DNA from: Leifsonia aquatica
Lineage (GTDB): Bacteria; Actinomycetota; Actinomycetes; Actinomycetales; Microbacteriaceae
Direction of reading: 5' to 3'
DNA: 64,000 nt
Assembly: GCF_014190775.1 (NCBI RefSeq)
Contig: NZ_JACHVP010000003.1
Coordinates: 186,001 to 250,000, forward strand
Below, one piece after another: positions 53,631 through 62,397 of the stretch. Under the pieces are notes generated by a model. It searched no databases. It was not told the origin of the DNA and saw only the letters and a list, made by a program, of their open reading frames with translations. The stretch's first letter is position 1. Each line of letters starts with the position of its first letter. A program made the translations under genes and the position numbers.

Positions 53631-53690
53631 CGTTCCCGGGGCGCTGCGTTCGTGGGGGCCCGGCGCGAGAGCGCTCGGTAGGCTCGCAGC

Positions 53691-54170
53691 ATGACTGACA
53701 TCTCCGCCGATCTCGAGCATCTCCGCCGCGCCATCGCCGTCGCCGATGCGGCCCGCAGCCACGGCAACCACCCGTTCGGCGCCATCCTGGTCGCCCCCGA
53801 CGGGTCGGTCGCGCTGGAGGCGGAGAACACGGTCAACACGGAGAAGGACATCACGGGGCACGCCGAGACGAACCTCGTGCGCCTGGCCGGCCGCGCCATC
53901 CCGGGCGACGAGCTGCCGGGCTACACGCTGTACACCTCGTGCGAGCCGTGCGCGATGTGCTCGGGCGCGATCTACTGGTCGGGCATCGGCCGCGTGGTCT
54001 ACGCGCTGCCCGAGGAGGCCCTCTACGCGATGACCGGCGACCACGCGGACAACCCGACGCTCGCCCTCCCCTCGCGCACCGTGCTGGCCGCGGGGAGCCG
54101 CGTCATCGAGGTCTCGGGCCCGCACCTCGAGGAGGAGGCCGCCGCCTCCCACCAGGGGTTCTGGGGATAA
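53691..54170 (+). CDS. Nucleoside deaminase, guanine-deaminase like
   Basis: 159 aa. Zinc deaminase motifs HAE (in GHAETNLVRLAG) and PCxxC (SCEPCAMCSGAIYWSGI) are intact. The FGAILVAPDG and later TVLAAGSRVIEVSGPHLEEE, FWG end match the GuaD/YfhC-like cytidine deaminase clade and not TadA, which lacks this C-terminus. The probable reaction is deamination of guanine or a related base. It converges with the rhamnosidase over a long hairpin. Confidence 0.88.
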   Translation: MTDISADLEHLRRAIAVADAARSHGNHPFGAILVAPDGSVALEAENTVNTEKDITGHAETNLVRLAGRAIPGDELPGYTLYTSCEPCAMCSGAIYWSGIGRVVYALPEEALYAMTGDHADNPTLALPSRTVLAAGSRVIEVSGPHLEEEAAASHQGFWG

Positions 54171-54177
54171 CCGCTCG

Positions 54178-54235
54178 CGAGAGGTGACTTGTTGCGGGTG
54201 AGGCGGGGGTTTTACCCGCAACAAGTCACCTCTCG
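54178..54235. repeat. Gene-end hairpin, family C (22-bp perfect stem)
   Basis: Arms at 54178-54199 and 54214-54235 are perfect complements over 22 bp (core GAGGTGACTTGTTGCGGGT) around a 14-nt loop. It starts eight bases after the deaminase stop and overlaps the last codons of the convergent rhamnosidase. Only one copy is in this window. It could serve as a terminator in both directions. Confidence 0.85.
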
Positions 54236-56814
54236 GCGGAGGCGGCGGGCGCGGGGACGGTGAACGTCCAGGTGTGGGTGCCCGAGCCGACGGTCACGGG
54301 CGAGGGCCCGCCGGGCAGGTGCACCTCGGCGCGGGAGTTGGCCGGCACGATCGCGGAGAGCTCGACGCGGTCGCCCTCGCGGGTCCACGCCACCTCGGCG
54401 AGGCCGTACGGGGTCTCGTGGGCGCAGCGCACCCGGTCGAAGCCCGCGTAGCCCGCCGGATCGATCCGGATGGTGCGGTAGCCGGGGGAGGCCGGGGCGA
54501 GGCCGCCGAGGGAGCGGTGCATCCAGTCCACGATGCTGCCGAGCGCGTAGTGGTTGTAGCTGGTCATCTCGCCGGGGTTGACCGTGCCGTCGGGGAGGAG
54601 GGAGTCCCAGCGCTCCCAGACGGTGGTCGCGCCGAGGAGCACCTGGTAGAGCCAGGACGGGTTCTCGGTCTGGAACAGGAGGCGCAGCGCGTCGTCCACG
54701 TGGCCCGTGGCAGTGAGGGCGTCGAGCAGCACGGGAGTGCCGAGGAAGCCGGTGGGGACGCGGTGGCCGCCCTCCGCGACGAGCTCGGCCAGACGGTCGC
54801 CGAAGGCCGCACGGCGCTCGGGGCGGCCGCCGTCGAGGTCGAACGCGAGGGCGAGGGCGTACGCGGCGGGGGCGTCGGAGGCCAGACGGTCGCTGTCGCG
54901 CAGGTACTCGCGGTCGAACGCGATCCGGGTGTCGGCGGCGTGCGTCGCATAGCGCGAGGCGGCCTCCTCGTCGCCGAGGGTGCGTGCCGCGCTCGCCGTG
55001 AGGTCGAGCGAACGGACGAGGTAGGCGTTCGCGACGAGGTCCGGGTCGGTGCGCGCATCCATCGGCCGGTCCGGCGGTGCGGCCGGGTCGAGCCAGTCGC
55101 CGAACTGGAAGGGCGCCCGCCAGAGGCCGGCGTCGTCCGTGCGCGACAGGATGGCGTCGCACCAGGCGGCCATCTGCAGGAACTGGTCGGCGAGCGCGCG
55201 GCGGTCGCCGAAGCGCTCGAAGAGGGTGGCGGGGACGACGGTGGCGGCGTCGCCCCACCCGGCGGCCGGGGCGGCGCCCCACTCGCCGAGCACGTTCGGC
55301 ACCACGTACGGGCACACGCCGCCGTTGCCGCGCTGCTCGACGGCGACATCCCGCAACCACGAGGCGAGGAAGGCGTCGCTGTCGTAGAGGAAGGAGGCGG
55401 AGGGGGCGAAGACCTGGGCGTCGCCGGTCCAGCCGAGGCGCTCGTCCCGCTGCGGGCAGTCGGTCGGCAGGGAGAGGAAGTTGCCGCGCATCCCCCAGAC
55501 GGCGTTCTCGTGCAGGCGGTCGATCAGCGGGTCGGAGGTCTCGAGCCAGCCCGTGCGCCGCAGGTCGCTGCCGAGCACGACGGCGCTGACGGCGGCCGGG
55601 TCGGGGTCGTCCCAGCCGTCGACCTGCGCGTAGCGGAAGCCGTGGAAGGTGAACTCGGGTTCGAGCGTCTGCTCGCCCGCGCCGGAGAGCACGAACGTGT
55701 CGGTCGCGGCGGCGAAGCGCAGCGGGCGGAGGGCGAGCTCGCCGTGCTCCAGGACCTCGGCGTGACGCAGGGTGATCGTCTGCCCCGCCCGGCCGGAGAC
55801 GCGCAGGCGCAGGCGGCCGACGAGGTTCTGACCGAAGTCGAGCACGGTCGCGCCCGACGGCGTGGTCAGCACCTCGACGACGGGGAGCAGCTGCGTGCGG
55901 CGCACGGGCTCGGCGCGCTCGGCCTCCGGGATCACCGTCGTCGGGGAGGTGCGCACCGGGGCCCAGCCCGCATCGTCGAAGCCGGGTGCGTCCCAGCCGG
56001 GGGCGGCGCGGCGGGTGTCGACCGTCTCTCCTTGGTAGAGGCTGGAGGAGACGATGGGCCCGTCGCCGGTGGCGCGCCACTGCTCGCCCGTCTCGATGGT
56101 CTCGACGGTGCCGTCCGCGTACTCGACGCGGACGAAGAGCGTCACCGCCGGCTGGTCGCCGTAGAACCGCTTCCCCTGGCCGGCGAAGCCGAACTCCTCG
56201 GTCCACCAGCCGCCGGCGAGGCGGACCCCGATCGCGTTGCGGCCAGGAGAGAGCAGGCCGGTGACGTCGGTGGACTCGTGGATGCGGCGCTCCTGGTAGA
56301 CGGTCCAGCCGGGCTTGAGCACGGCGTCGTCCACGTCCCGGCCGTTGATCGACACCTGGTAGACGCCTTCGGCGGCGGCGTACAGGAGGGCCCGGGAGAC
56401 CGGGCGGTCGAGAGAGAACTCGTGCCGCAGGGAGACGGGCTGCGCCGGTGCCGCGGGGTCGGCCAAGGCGATGGTGGGCGCGGTCCACTCGCCCGCCGCG
56501 AGGAAGACGGCGCGCACGGCGAGCGGGGCGCTCCACTCGGAGGTGCTCCCGTCGACGCCGGTGACGCGCACGCTCAGCTCGCCGGACTCGTGCGGGGCGA
56601 GCGGAGCGAACGGCCACTCGACGAACGACGACTCCGCGGTCTCGAGGGTCGCGGTCCGGTCGCCGAAGCGCAGCTCGACGCTCCGCTGCCACCAGTCCGG
56701 GAGGTCGGACTCGACGAGCCAGCCGAGCTGCGGGTCCGGGACGCTCGCGAGCGCGGCATCCCGTCGCCGGTCGACCCTGACCTCGGTGATGCGGACGGGG
56801 TGGGATGCGGACAC
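54226..56814 (-). CDS. Alpha-L-rhamnosidase (GH78)
   Basis: 862 aa, normal GH78 length. I use the GTG at 56814, preceded by GAGGAGACACC. N-terminal beta domains (RIDD-type and CBM-like: DDAVLKPGWTVYQERRIHES; VRLAGGWWTEEFGFAG) lead into the (alpha/alpha)6 barrel, which contains the catalytic acid region PTDCPQRDERLGWTGDAQVF and the later TSYNHYALGSIVDWMHRSLG general-base region, with GFRYAQVDG in between. No signal peptide, so it acts on imported rhamnosides. It is divergent from a LacI regulator with operator-like sites between them. Confidence 0.93.
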   Translation of the reverse strand: MSASHPVRITEVRVDRRRDAALASVPDPQLGWLVESDLPDWWQRSVELRFGDRTATLETAESSFVEWPFAPLAPHESGELSVRVTGVDGSTSEWSAPLAVRAVFLAAGEWTAPTIALADPAAPAQPVSLRHEFSLDRPVSRALLYAAAEGVYQVSINGRDVDDAVLKPGWTVYQERRIHESTDVTGLLSPGRNAIGVRLAGGWWTEEFGFAGQGKRFYGDQPAVTLFVRVEYADGTVETIETGEQWRATGDGPIVSSSLYQGETVDTRRAAPGWDAPGFDDAGWAPVRTSPTTVIPEAERAEPVRRTQLLPVVEVLTTPSGATVLDFGQNLVGRLRLRVSGRAGQTITLRHAEVLEHGELALRPLRFAAATDTFVLSGAGEQTLEPEFTFHGFRYAQVDGWDDPDPAAVSAVVLGSDLRRTGWLETSDPLIDRLHENAVWGMRGNFLSLPTDCPQRDERLGWTGDAQVFAPSASFLYDSDAFLASWLRDVAVEQRGNGGVCPYVVPNVLGEWGAAPAAGWGDAATVVPATLFERFGDRRALADQFLQMAAWCDAILSRTDDAGLWRAPFQFGDWLDPAAPPDRPMDARTDPDLVANAYLVRSLDLTASAARTLGDEEAASRYATHAADTRIAFDREYLRDSDRLASDAPAAYALALAFDLDGGRPERRAAFGDRLAELVAEGGHRVPTGFLGTPVLLDALTATGHVDDALRLLFQTENPSWLYQVLLGATTVWERWDSLLPDGTVNPGEMTSYNHYALGSIVDWMHRSLGGLAPASPGYRTIRIDPAGYAGFDRVRCAHETPYGLAEVAWTREGDRVELSAIVPANSRAEVHLPGGPSPVTVGSGTHTWTFTVPAPAASAER

Positions 56815-56840
56815 GGTGTCTCCTCGGGGCGCACGACGGC

Positions 56841-56910
56841 TGTAGATCGATATACACACGGATGTCCGCCCCACGTTACCGAGCGGCTCCGACCCCGTCA
56901 ATCGATATAC
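56841..56910. promoter_or_regulatory. Two LacI-type operator sites between GH78 and lacI
   Basis: TGTAGATCGATATACA (56841-56856) is a 16-bp palindrome with 14 of 16 positions matching and a central CG, the layout LacI-family dimers prefer. A second, weaker site with the same ATCGATATAC decamer lies at 56901-56910, 55 bp downstream in direct orientation, which would allow repression by bridging. Both sit in the divergent intergenic region. Confidence 0.75.
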
Positions 56911-56986
56911 GGGCAGCCGCGATCTCCGCTAGATTCGCCACGGCGGCCGCGCACACGGCCGCGCCGACGGCGAAGGGAGCTCGACC

Positions 56987-58018
56987 ATGACCGACGGGTC
57001 GCGCCCCGCGTCACTGCGCGCCGCCACCCTCGCCGACGTCGCCCGCGAGGCCGGCGTCTCCCCGGCGGCGGTCTCCAAGGTCATCCGCGGCGCCTACGGT
57101 GTGAGCGACGGGATGCGCGAGCGCGTCGGAGCGGCGATCGAGCGACTCGACTACCGGCCGCGGACGGCGGCGCGGGCGATGCGCGGGACGACGACGACCT
57201 TCGGCATCACCGTGCCGCAGCTCGGCAACGAGTTCCTCACGACGGTGGTCCGCGGCGCCGTGGCCGCGCTCGACGGCACCGGGTTCGACGTCATCCTGGC
57301 GCCCTCGGAGTTCGCGTCGTCGATGCACGCGGTGGAGAGCCTCCTCGACCGTCAGGTCGCGGGAATCGTCGCGATCGCGCCGCCCTCCGATCCCGAGCGG
57401 CTCGACCGGCTCGCGCGCCACGTCCCGCTCGTGCAACTCGGCGGGCACCAGTACTCGGAGCGGTTCGACACCGTCGCCGGCGATGACAGGGCGGGCGCGC
57501 GGCTCGTGGTCGACCACCTCCTGGGCCTCGGGCACCGACGCATCGCCCACCTGACCCGCGCGTACGCGGCCGAGGACGAGCAGCGGGTGGACCCGCACTC
57601 GCTGCGGCTGGTCACGTACGCCGCCGCGATGCGCACCGCCGGCGCTGAGCCGCAGGTCACGCAGTCGGAGGCGTCGGAGGAGAGCGCGCACGCCGCCGCG
57701 CTTCGCTTGCTCGACGGCGCCGACCGGCCGACCGCGATCTTCGCGGCCAACGACACCCTCGCCCTCGGGGTGCTTCGCGCCGTCGCCGAGCGCGGGCTCA
57801 CCGCCGCGGACGTCTCGGTCGCCGGCTACGACGACATCGACATCGCCCGGCATCCGCTGCTCGACCTCACGACGGTCGATCAGCGCGGAGACGAGATGGG
57901 GCGCACCGCGGCGACCATGCTGCTGGAGCGGCTGGACGGGCGGACGGAACCGAGGCGGTTCTGCACCGACCCGCGGTTACGCGTCCGCGGCACGACCCGC
58001 CCCGCACCCGTCGGCTGA
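56987..58018 (+). CDS. LacI family regulator of the rhamnosidase
   Basis: 343 aa from the ATG at 56987, preceded by AGGGAG. The LacI HTH is at residues 14-35 (TLADVAREAGVSPAAVSKVI), followed by the hinge helix region DYRPRTAARAMRGT. A periplasmic-binding-protein-like effector domain occupies 65-330 (TFGITVPQLGNEFLTTVVRG; FAANDTLALGVLRAVAERG; VSVAGYDDIDIARH). It is divergent from GH78 with its likely operators between, so it probably responds to rhamnose or a rhamnoside. Confidence 0.93.
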   Translation: MTDGSRPASLRAATLADVAREAGVSPAAVSKVIRGAYGVSDGMRERVGAAIERLDYRPRTAARAMRGTTTTFGITVPQLGNEFLTTVVRGAVAALDGTGFDVILAPSEFASSMHAVESLLDRQVAGIVAIAPPSDPERLDRLARHVPLVQLGGHQYSERFDTVAGDDRAGARLVVDHLLGLGHRRIAHLTRAYAAEDEQRVDPHSLRLVTYAAAMRTAGAEPQVTQSEASEESAHAAALRLLDGADRPTAIFAANDTLALGVLRAVAERGLTAADVSVAGYDDIDIARHPLLDLTTVDQRGDEMGRTAATMLLERLDGRTEPRRFCTDPRLRVRGTTRPAPVG

Positions 58019-58021
58019 CGC

Positions 58022-58930
58022 TCAGGACAGCGTCGTCGCGGGCGGCTTCAGTCCGTACGCGGCCTCGCGGTCGACGCGACCGCGCACGAAGATCAGCGGG
58101 ACGAGCGCGACGATCATGACGACGATGTTGCCGAGACCGGCGATCCCCGCGAGCGGACCCGGGTGGAGGGAGCCGCCCGTGGCATCGATCCCGCCGGTGA
58201 GCAGGAAGAGGCTCGGGTCGGTGGAGGCGTGCAGCAGGATGGGCCAGATCAGGTTGCCGGTCACCCGCAGGGCCGTGTACATCACCAGGCCGAACGCGAA
58301 CGTGTAGACCACCGTGAATCCCACGGCGAGGGGGCTCTGGCCGCTGAGGATGTTGCCCGAGTGCATGGCGGCGAAGAGCAGGGAGGACAGCAGCATCACG
58401 CTGCGCTCGCCGTAGCCGCCGCGGCGCAGCAGGTTGACGGCGAAACCGCGGGTCACCACTTCTTCGGCGAAGCCGATGAACAGCCCGGAGATCAGCACGG
58501 CGGCGACCGCTCCCGCATTCCAGCCGGGGTAGTCCGCGCTGACGAAGCGCAGGACGTTGAACAGGATCACGACGCCGACGCCGATCCACATCCACCACGA
58601 ACCCCGGATCGGCTGGGGGCCGAACAGCTCCTTCAGCCAGCCGAGCGAGAGCGCGAAGACGACGAGCAGGATGCTGCCGACCACGATCGGCGCGCCCACC
58701 GCGATGAACGTGCTGACGCCGTTCGCGAAGATGTCGTGCGGGTCGATCAGGCCGCCGAACGCCAGGCCGATCAGCCAGCCCGCGAGCTGGTAGAGGCCGT
58801 AGTAGACGGCGATGACGAGCAGCGCCTTCCACCAGCCGCCGCGGTTCCAGAACCGCCGCCAGCCCGACTCGGCCGTGTGCTCCGCGCCGCGCGGCTCCTG
58901 CTGGACCTGCTCCTGCTGTTCCGAACTCAC
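58022..58930 (-). CDS. CPBP family intramembrane metalloprotease
   Basis: 302 aa from the GTG at 58930 (GGAGGGAGCCCC upstream). Eight or so hydrophobic helices. CPBP/ABI motifs are present: GFAEEVVTRGF (EExxxR), AAMHSGN (His), and LHASTDPSLF near the C-terminal half. An acidic/Gln-rich cytoplasmic N-terminus (SSEQQEQVQQEPRGAEH) precedes the first helix. Members cleave or process small membrane or peptide substrates, for example in bacteriocin immunity. Target unknown. Its stop is four bases from the convergent lacI stop. Confidence 0.88.
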   Translation of the reverse strand: MSSEQQEQVQQEPRGAEHTAESGWRRFWNRGGWWKALLVIAVYYGLYQLAGWLIGLAFGGLIDPHDIFANGVSTFIAVGAPIVVGSILLVVFALSLGWLKELFGPQPIRGSWWMWIGVGVVILFNVLRFVSADYPGWNAGAVAAVLISGLFIGFAEEVVTRGFAVNLLRRGGYGERSVMLLSSLLFAAMHSGNILSGQSPLAVGFTVVYTFAFGLVMYTALRVTGNLIWPILLHASTDPSLFLLTGGIDATGGSLHPGPLAGIAGLGNIVVMIVALVPLIFVRGRVDREAAYGLKPPATTLS

Positions 58931-59027
58931 GGGGCTCCCTCCGCCTCGTCTCGCGAGCCGGACGGCTCGCGTCACACTTTATCGGTGGCGGTGAGCCGTC
59001 GAGCGCGGAGAGTGGAATACTCGCGCT

Positions 59028-59624
59028 ATGGCCACGGACGCCGAGGAGCTCTGGGACGACCACGCCGACGCCTTCGACGAGGCCGCCGACCACGGCCTGC
59101 GCGATCCGGACGTGCGGGAAGCCTGGCGGAGCCTCCTCACCCCGCTCCTCCCGGAGCCCCCGGCACGCGTGTGCGATCTGGGATGCGGCACCGGGAGTCT
59201 CTCGCTCCTCGTCGCCGCAGCCGGCCTCGCCGTGACCGGCCTCGACATCTCCACCCGGATGCTCGGGATCGCTCGCGGCAAGGCTGCCGCCGCCGGGGTC
59301 GACGTCGACTTCGTGCACGGGGACGCGGCCGATCCACCGCTCCCGGCCGCCTCGTTCGACGCGGTCCTGTCGCGCCACGTGCTCTGGTCGTTCGCCGATC
59401 CTGACGCCGTGCTGGCGCGCTGGGTCGCCCTGCTCCGTCCGGGAGGTCGGCTCATCCTGATCGAGGGCTCGTGGTCGACCGGGGCCGGGCTGACGGCGGA
59501 GGAGTGCCGGGCCGCCGTGCTCCGCCACCGCACGCACGCGGATGTCCGGTCGCTCTCCGCGGACGAGCGGCTCTGGGGTGGTCCGGTCGACGACGAGCGC
59601 TACGTGATCGTCAGCCGGTCCTGA
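59028..59624 (+). CDS. SAM-dependent methyltransferase
   Basis: 198 aa. Class I methyltransferase with motif I VCDLGCGTGSLSLLVAAAG, the acidic end TGLDIST, the FVHGDAADPPLP motif and LLRPGGRLILIEG. Methyl acceptor unknown. Diverges from the CPBP protease by about 97 bp. No obvious co-transcribed partner. Confidence 0.9.
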   Translation: MATDAEELWDDHADAFDEAADHGLRDPDVREAWRSLLTPLLPEPPARVCDLGCGTGSLSLLVAAAGLAVTGLDISTRMLGIARGKAAAAGVDVDFVHGDAADPPLPAASFDAVLSRHVLWSFADPDAVLARWVALLRPGGRLILIEGSWSTGAGLTAEECRAAVLRHRTHADVRSLSADERLWGGPVDDERYVIVSRS

Positions 59625-59764
59625 GCCCGAGTCCGGCTGGCCCAGCGGCCACCATCAGCCCGTGACGCTCCGTCATATTCGCTGCGCGTTCCCGGTGCGT
59701 TCGCTACGTTGACCGTGGGAGTCTCCTCCCGATCGTCTCGAGATCACACCCGCCAAGGAGAGCC

Positions 59765-60547
59765 ATGTCCGAAACCGTCCCTCCCGCCACCGTCTCGGCG
59801 GCGCCCACCGCTCCCGTCGCACCGACGCTCGGCGCGCGCCTCGCCGCCGAGGTCGCCGGCACCTTCGTCCTCGTCTTCGGCGTCATCGGCACCGCGATCT
59901 ACGCGGCCGGTTTCAGCGGAGGCGACGGCGGGCTGAACGTCGGGTTCCTCGGCGTCGCGCTCGCGCTCGGCCTCAGCGTCGTCGTCTCGGCCTACGCGTT
60001 CGGACCGGTCTCGGGCGGCCACTTCAACCCGGCCGTCACCCTCGGCCTGGCGATCGCCGGCCGTTTCGGCTGGAAGGACGTCGTCTCCTACATCGTCGCC
60101 CAGATCGTCGGCGGCATCATCGCCACCTCCCTCCTCGTCGCCATCGCGGCGGGCGCACCGGACGGCTTCCTCGCCGCAGCGCAGAAGGGCGGCTTCGCCT
60201 CCACCGGCTGGGGAGAGCTCTCGCCGGGCGGATTCCCGCTCATCTCGTCGCTGCTGATCGAGATCATCACGACGGCCGTGTTCGTCTACGTGATCCTCGG
60301 CGTGACCAGCTCCCGCGCGGCCGACGGCTTCGGCCCGCTCGCGATCGGCCTCACGCTGACGCTGCTCGCGCTCATCACCATCCCGGTGTCGAACGCGTCG
60401 TTCAACCCGGCCCGTTCCATCGCGACGGCGATCTACGGAGGGCCCACCGCACTCGGCCAGCTGTGGCTCTCGATCGTCGCCCCGATCGTGGGAGCGCTCA
60501 TCGCCGGCGCAACATCGCGACTTCTCTTCGACAGAACCAAGGCGTAA
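59765..60547 (+). CDS. aqpZ: Aquaporin (AqpZ type)
   Basis: 260 aa. Six membrane helices with both NPA loops: HFNPAVTLG and SFNPARSIA. The Arg after the second NPA and the first-loop layout match water-selective AqpZ more than GlpF, which would have Asp after NPAR. AAGGAGAGCC precedes the ATG at 59765. The 140-bp upstream gap has a TTGACC but no paired -10, so its promoter is unresolved. Confidence 0.92.
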   Translation: MSETVPPATVSAAPTAPVAPTLGARLAAEVAGTFVLVFGVIGTAIYAAGFSGGDGGLNVGFLGVALALGLSVVVSAYAFGPVSGGHFNPAVTLGLAIAGRFGWKDVVSYIVAQIVGGIIATSLLVAIAAGAPDGFLAAAQKGGFASTGWGELSPGGFPLISSLLIEIITTAVFVYVILGVTSSRAADGFGPLAIGLTLTLLALITIPVSNASFNPARSIATAIYGGPTALGQLWLSIVAPIVGALIAGATSRLLFDRTKA

Positions 60548-60646
60548 AACCGGCTTTTCGCGTATCCTGGACATCGCGCTTTCCGTAAGCAGCTCCGGAA
60601 CGGTTCCGGCGGCGTCGGTCATCGCAGATTGAAAGAAGAAAAAACG
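60548..60646 (+). promoter_or_regulatory. cspA 5' leader with hairpin
   Basis: 99-bp region before the cold-shock gene. CCGGAA (60595-60600) and TTCCGG (60604-60609) form a 6-bp stem. A TATCCT hexamer at about 60563-60568 is a possible -10, which would give a leader of about 70 nt, and an A-rich stretch GAAAGAAGAAAAAACG precedes the ATG. A structured leader is usual for cold-shock genes. Confidence 0.5.
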
Positions 60647-60850
60647 ATGGCAACTGGCACCGTCAAGTGGTTCAACTCCGAAAAGGGCTTCGGCTTCATC
60701 GCCCCGGACGACGGCTCGGCCGACGTGTTCGCTCACTACAGCGAGATCACGGGCAACGGCTTCCGCAACCTCGAAGAGAACCAGAAGGTCGAGTTCGAGG
60801 TGACGCAGGGCAACAAGGGCCCGCAGGCCTCCAACATCCGCGCTCTCTGA
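60647..60850 (+). CDS. cspA: Cold-shock protein CspA
   Basis: 67 aa, single S1-like cold-shock fold. RNP1 motif KGFGFIAP and RNP2 motif DVFAHYSEI are both present, with the aromatic patch in [12 protein letters not shown]. It binds single-stranded RNA and DNA as a chaperone. I use the ATG at 60647; the frame is open six codons upstream but begins in the ribosome site. A strong terminator follows. Confidence 0.95.
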   Translation: MATGTVKWFNSEKGFGFIAPDDGSADVFAHYSEITGNGFRNLEENQKVEFEVTQGNKGPQASNIRAL

Positions 60851-60857
60851 GCCTCCC

Positions 60858-60900
60858 CGAAGCGCCCCGTCCGATTCGTCTGGCGGGGCGCTTCGTGTTT
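60858..60900 (+). terminator. cspA terminator
   Basis: CGAAGCGCCCCG (60858-60869) and CGGGGCGCTTCG (60884-60895) form a 12-bp stem with a 14-nt loop, then TGTTT. Confidence 0.9.
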
Positions 60901-60967
60901 CCCGGCGCGGTCGCTGCCCTCGTCCCGTGCGTTGCCGCGCCCGGGCGCCGCCGTTAGCATCGGCCCC

Positions 60968-62323
60968 ATGACGCCTCAACGATTCGTCCCCGAAGGCTCC
61001 ATCACACCGGCGTACACCGGGAGGCTGTCGCGGCAGAGCCCGCCCGACCGGCTCCCCGCCGAGCCCACCGATCCGGACGGCGTCTACCGCCTCATCCACG
61101 ACGAGCTCCTGCTCGACGGCAGCTCCCGCCTGAACCTCGCCACCTTCGTCACGACGTGGATGGAGCCGCAGGCCGAGATCCTGATGGCGGAGTCGTTCGA
61201 CAAGAACATGATCGACAAGGACGAGTACCCGTCCACGGCCGCCATCGAGCGCCGGTGCGTCTCCATCGTCTCCGACCTCTTCCACGCCGAGCCCGGGGAG
61301 CCGACCGGCGCTTCCACCGTCGGCTCGAGCGAAGCGGTCATGCTCGCCGGCCTCGCGCTCAAGTGGCGCTGGCGCGCCCGGCGCGGGCTGACCTCCGGGG
61401 GCACGCCGAACCTCGTCCTCGGCTCCAACGTGCAGGTCGTGTGGGAGAAGTTCTGCCGCTACTTCGAGGTGGAGCCCCGCTATCTCCCCATGGAGAAGGG
61501 GCGCTACGTCATCACGCCCGAGCAAGTGCGGGATGCGGTCGACGAGGACACGATCGGCGTCGTCGGCATCCTGGGCACGACCTTCACGGGCGAGCTGGAG
61601 CCGATCGCCGAGATCTGCCAGGTGCTCGACACCCTCGCCGACTCGGGCGGGCCGGACGTCCCCGTGCACGTGGATGCGGCCAGCGGCGGCTTCGTCGTGC
61701 CGTTCCTGCACCCGGACCTGGAGTGGGACTTCCGCCTGCCGCGCGTGGTCTCGATCAACGTGAGCGGTCACAAGTACGGGCTGACCTATCCCGGCATCGG
61801 CTTCGTGGTCTGGCGCTCGCCCGACCACCTGCCGCCCGAGCTGGTGTTCAACGTCAACTACCTCGGCGGCGAGATGCCGACCTTCACCCTCAACTTCTCC
61901 CGCCCCGGCAACCAGGTCATCGGCCAGTACTACAACTTCGTGCGGCTGGGCCGGGGAGGTTTCACCGCGATCATGAGCGCCCTGCGCGACACAGCGGTGC
62001 GCATCTCCACCGGGCTGGCGAAGGAGGAGGACCTCCGGGTGCTCACCGACGGCACGGCCATCCCCGTCATCGCGTTCGAGGTGAAGGAGGACGCGCCGTT
62101 CACCGTGTTCCAGGTCTCGCACGAGCTGCGCGCCCGCGGCTGGCAGGTGCCGGCGTACACGATGCCGGCGAACGCGGAGGATGTCGCGGTGCTGCGCGTC
62201 GTGGTCCGCGACGGCTTCAGCGCCGAGCTCGGCGACGACCTCGTCGCCGACGTGCGCGCGGTGTGCGCCGAGCTGCGCACCGGCGACCCCAGCCGCATCC
62301 CGAAGACCGCGTTCTCGCACTAG
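60968..62323 (+). CDS. gadB: Glutamate decarboxylase
   Basis: 451 aa, full length. A PLP enzyme that converts glutamate to GABA and consumes a proton; a role in acid stress is common. SGHKYGLTYPGIGFVVWR has the PLP Lys, HVDAASGGFVVPF the Asp that holds the pyridinium, and TVGSSEAVMLAGLALKWRWR is diagnostic of Gad. The N-terminus lacks the long acid-sensing helix of E. coli GadB. The ATG at 60968 starts the conserved part. No GABA antiporter is adjacent; a TetR/MFS pair follows. Confidence 0.94.
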   Translation: MTPQRFVPEGSITPAYTGRLSRQSPPDRLPAEPTDPDGVYRLIHDELLLDGSSRLNLATFVTTWMEPQAEILMAESFDKNMIDKDEYPSTAAIERRCVSIVSDLFHAEPGEPTGASTVGSSEAVMLAGLALKWRWRARRGLTSGGTPNLVLGSNVQVVWEKFCRYFEVEPRYLPMEKGRYVITPEQVRDAVDEDTIGVVGILGTTFTGELEPIAEICQVLDTLADSGGPDVPVHVDAASGGFVVPFLHPDLEWDFRLPRVVSINVSGHKYGLTYPGIGFVVWRSPDHLPPELVFNVNYLGGEMPTFTLNFSRPGNQVIGQYYNFVRLGRGGFTAIMSALRDTAVRISTGLAKEEDLRVLTDGTAIPVIAFEVKEDAPFTVFQVSHELRARGWQVPAYTMPANAEDVAVLRVVVRDGFSAELGDDLVADVRAVCAELRTGDPSRIPKTAFSH

Positions 62324-62345
62324 CCGCAGGGCACTCCCGCTCACA

Positions 62346-62397
62346 TTGCACTTTCAGCTAGAGGGTGCAAGATTGCACTTCGTGAGCGAGAGTGCAA
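62346..62397 (+). promoter_or_regulatory. Double palindromic operator overlapping a leaderless promoter
   Basis: Two identical sites TTGCAC-N13-GTGCAA lie at 62346-62370 and 62373-62397, only 2 bp apart; the inner pair GTGCAA-GA-TTGCAC is itself an inverted repeat. The first TTGCAC can act as -35, with a 17-bp spacer to AAGATT (62369-62374) as -10, and the GTG start at 62382 is 7 nt further on, so the message would be leaderless. The second site covers the start codon. Confidence 0.75.

Noticed and set aside
53691-54170. tRNA adenosine deaminase TadA
   Set aside because: HAE and PCxxC fit TadA, but the C-terminal GPHLEEE...FWG ending matches guanine/nucleoside deaminases, and proximity to the tRNA-Arg(ACG) gene is probably chance.
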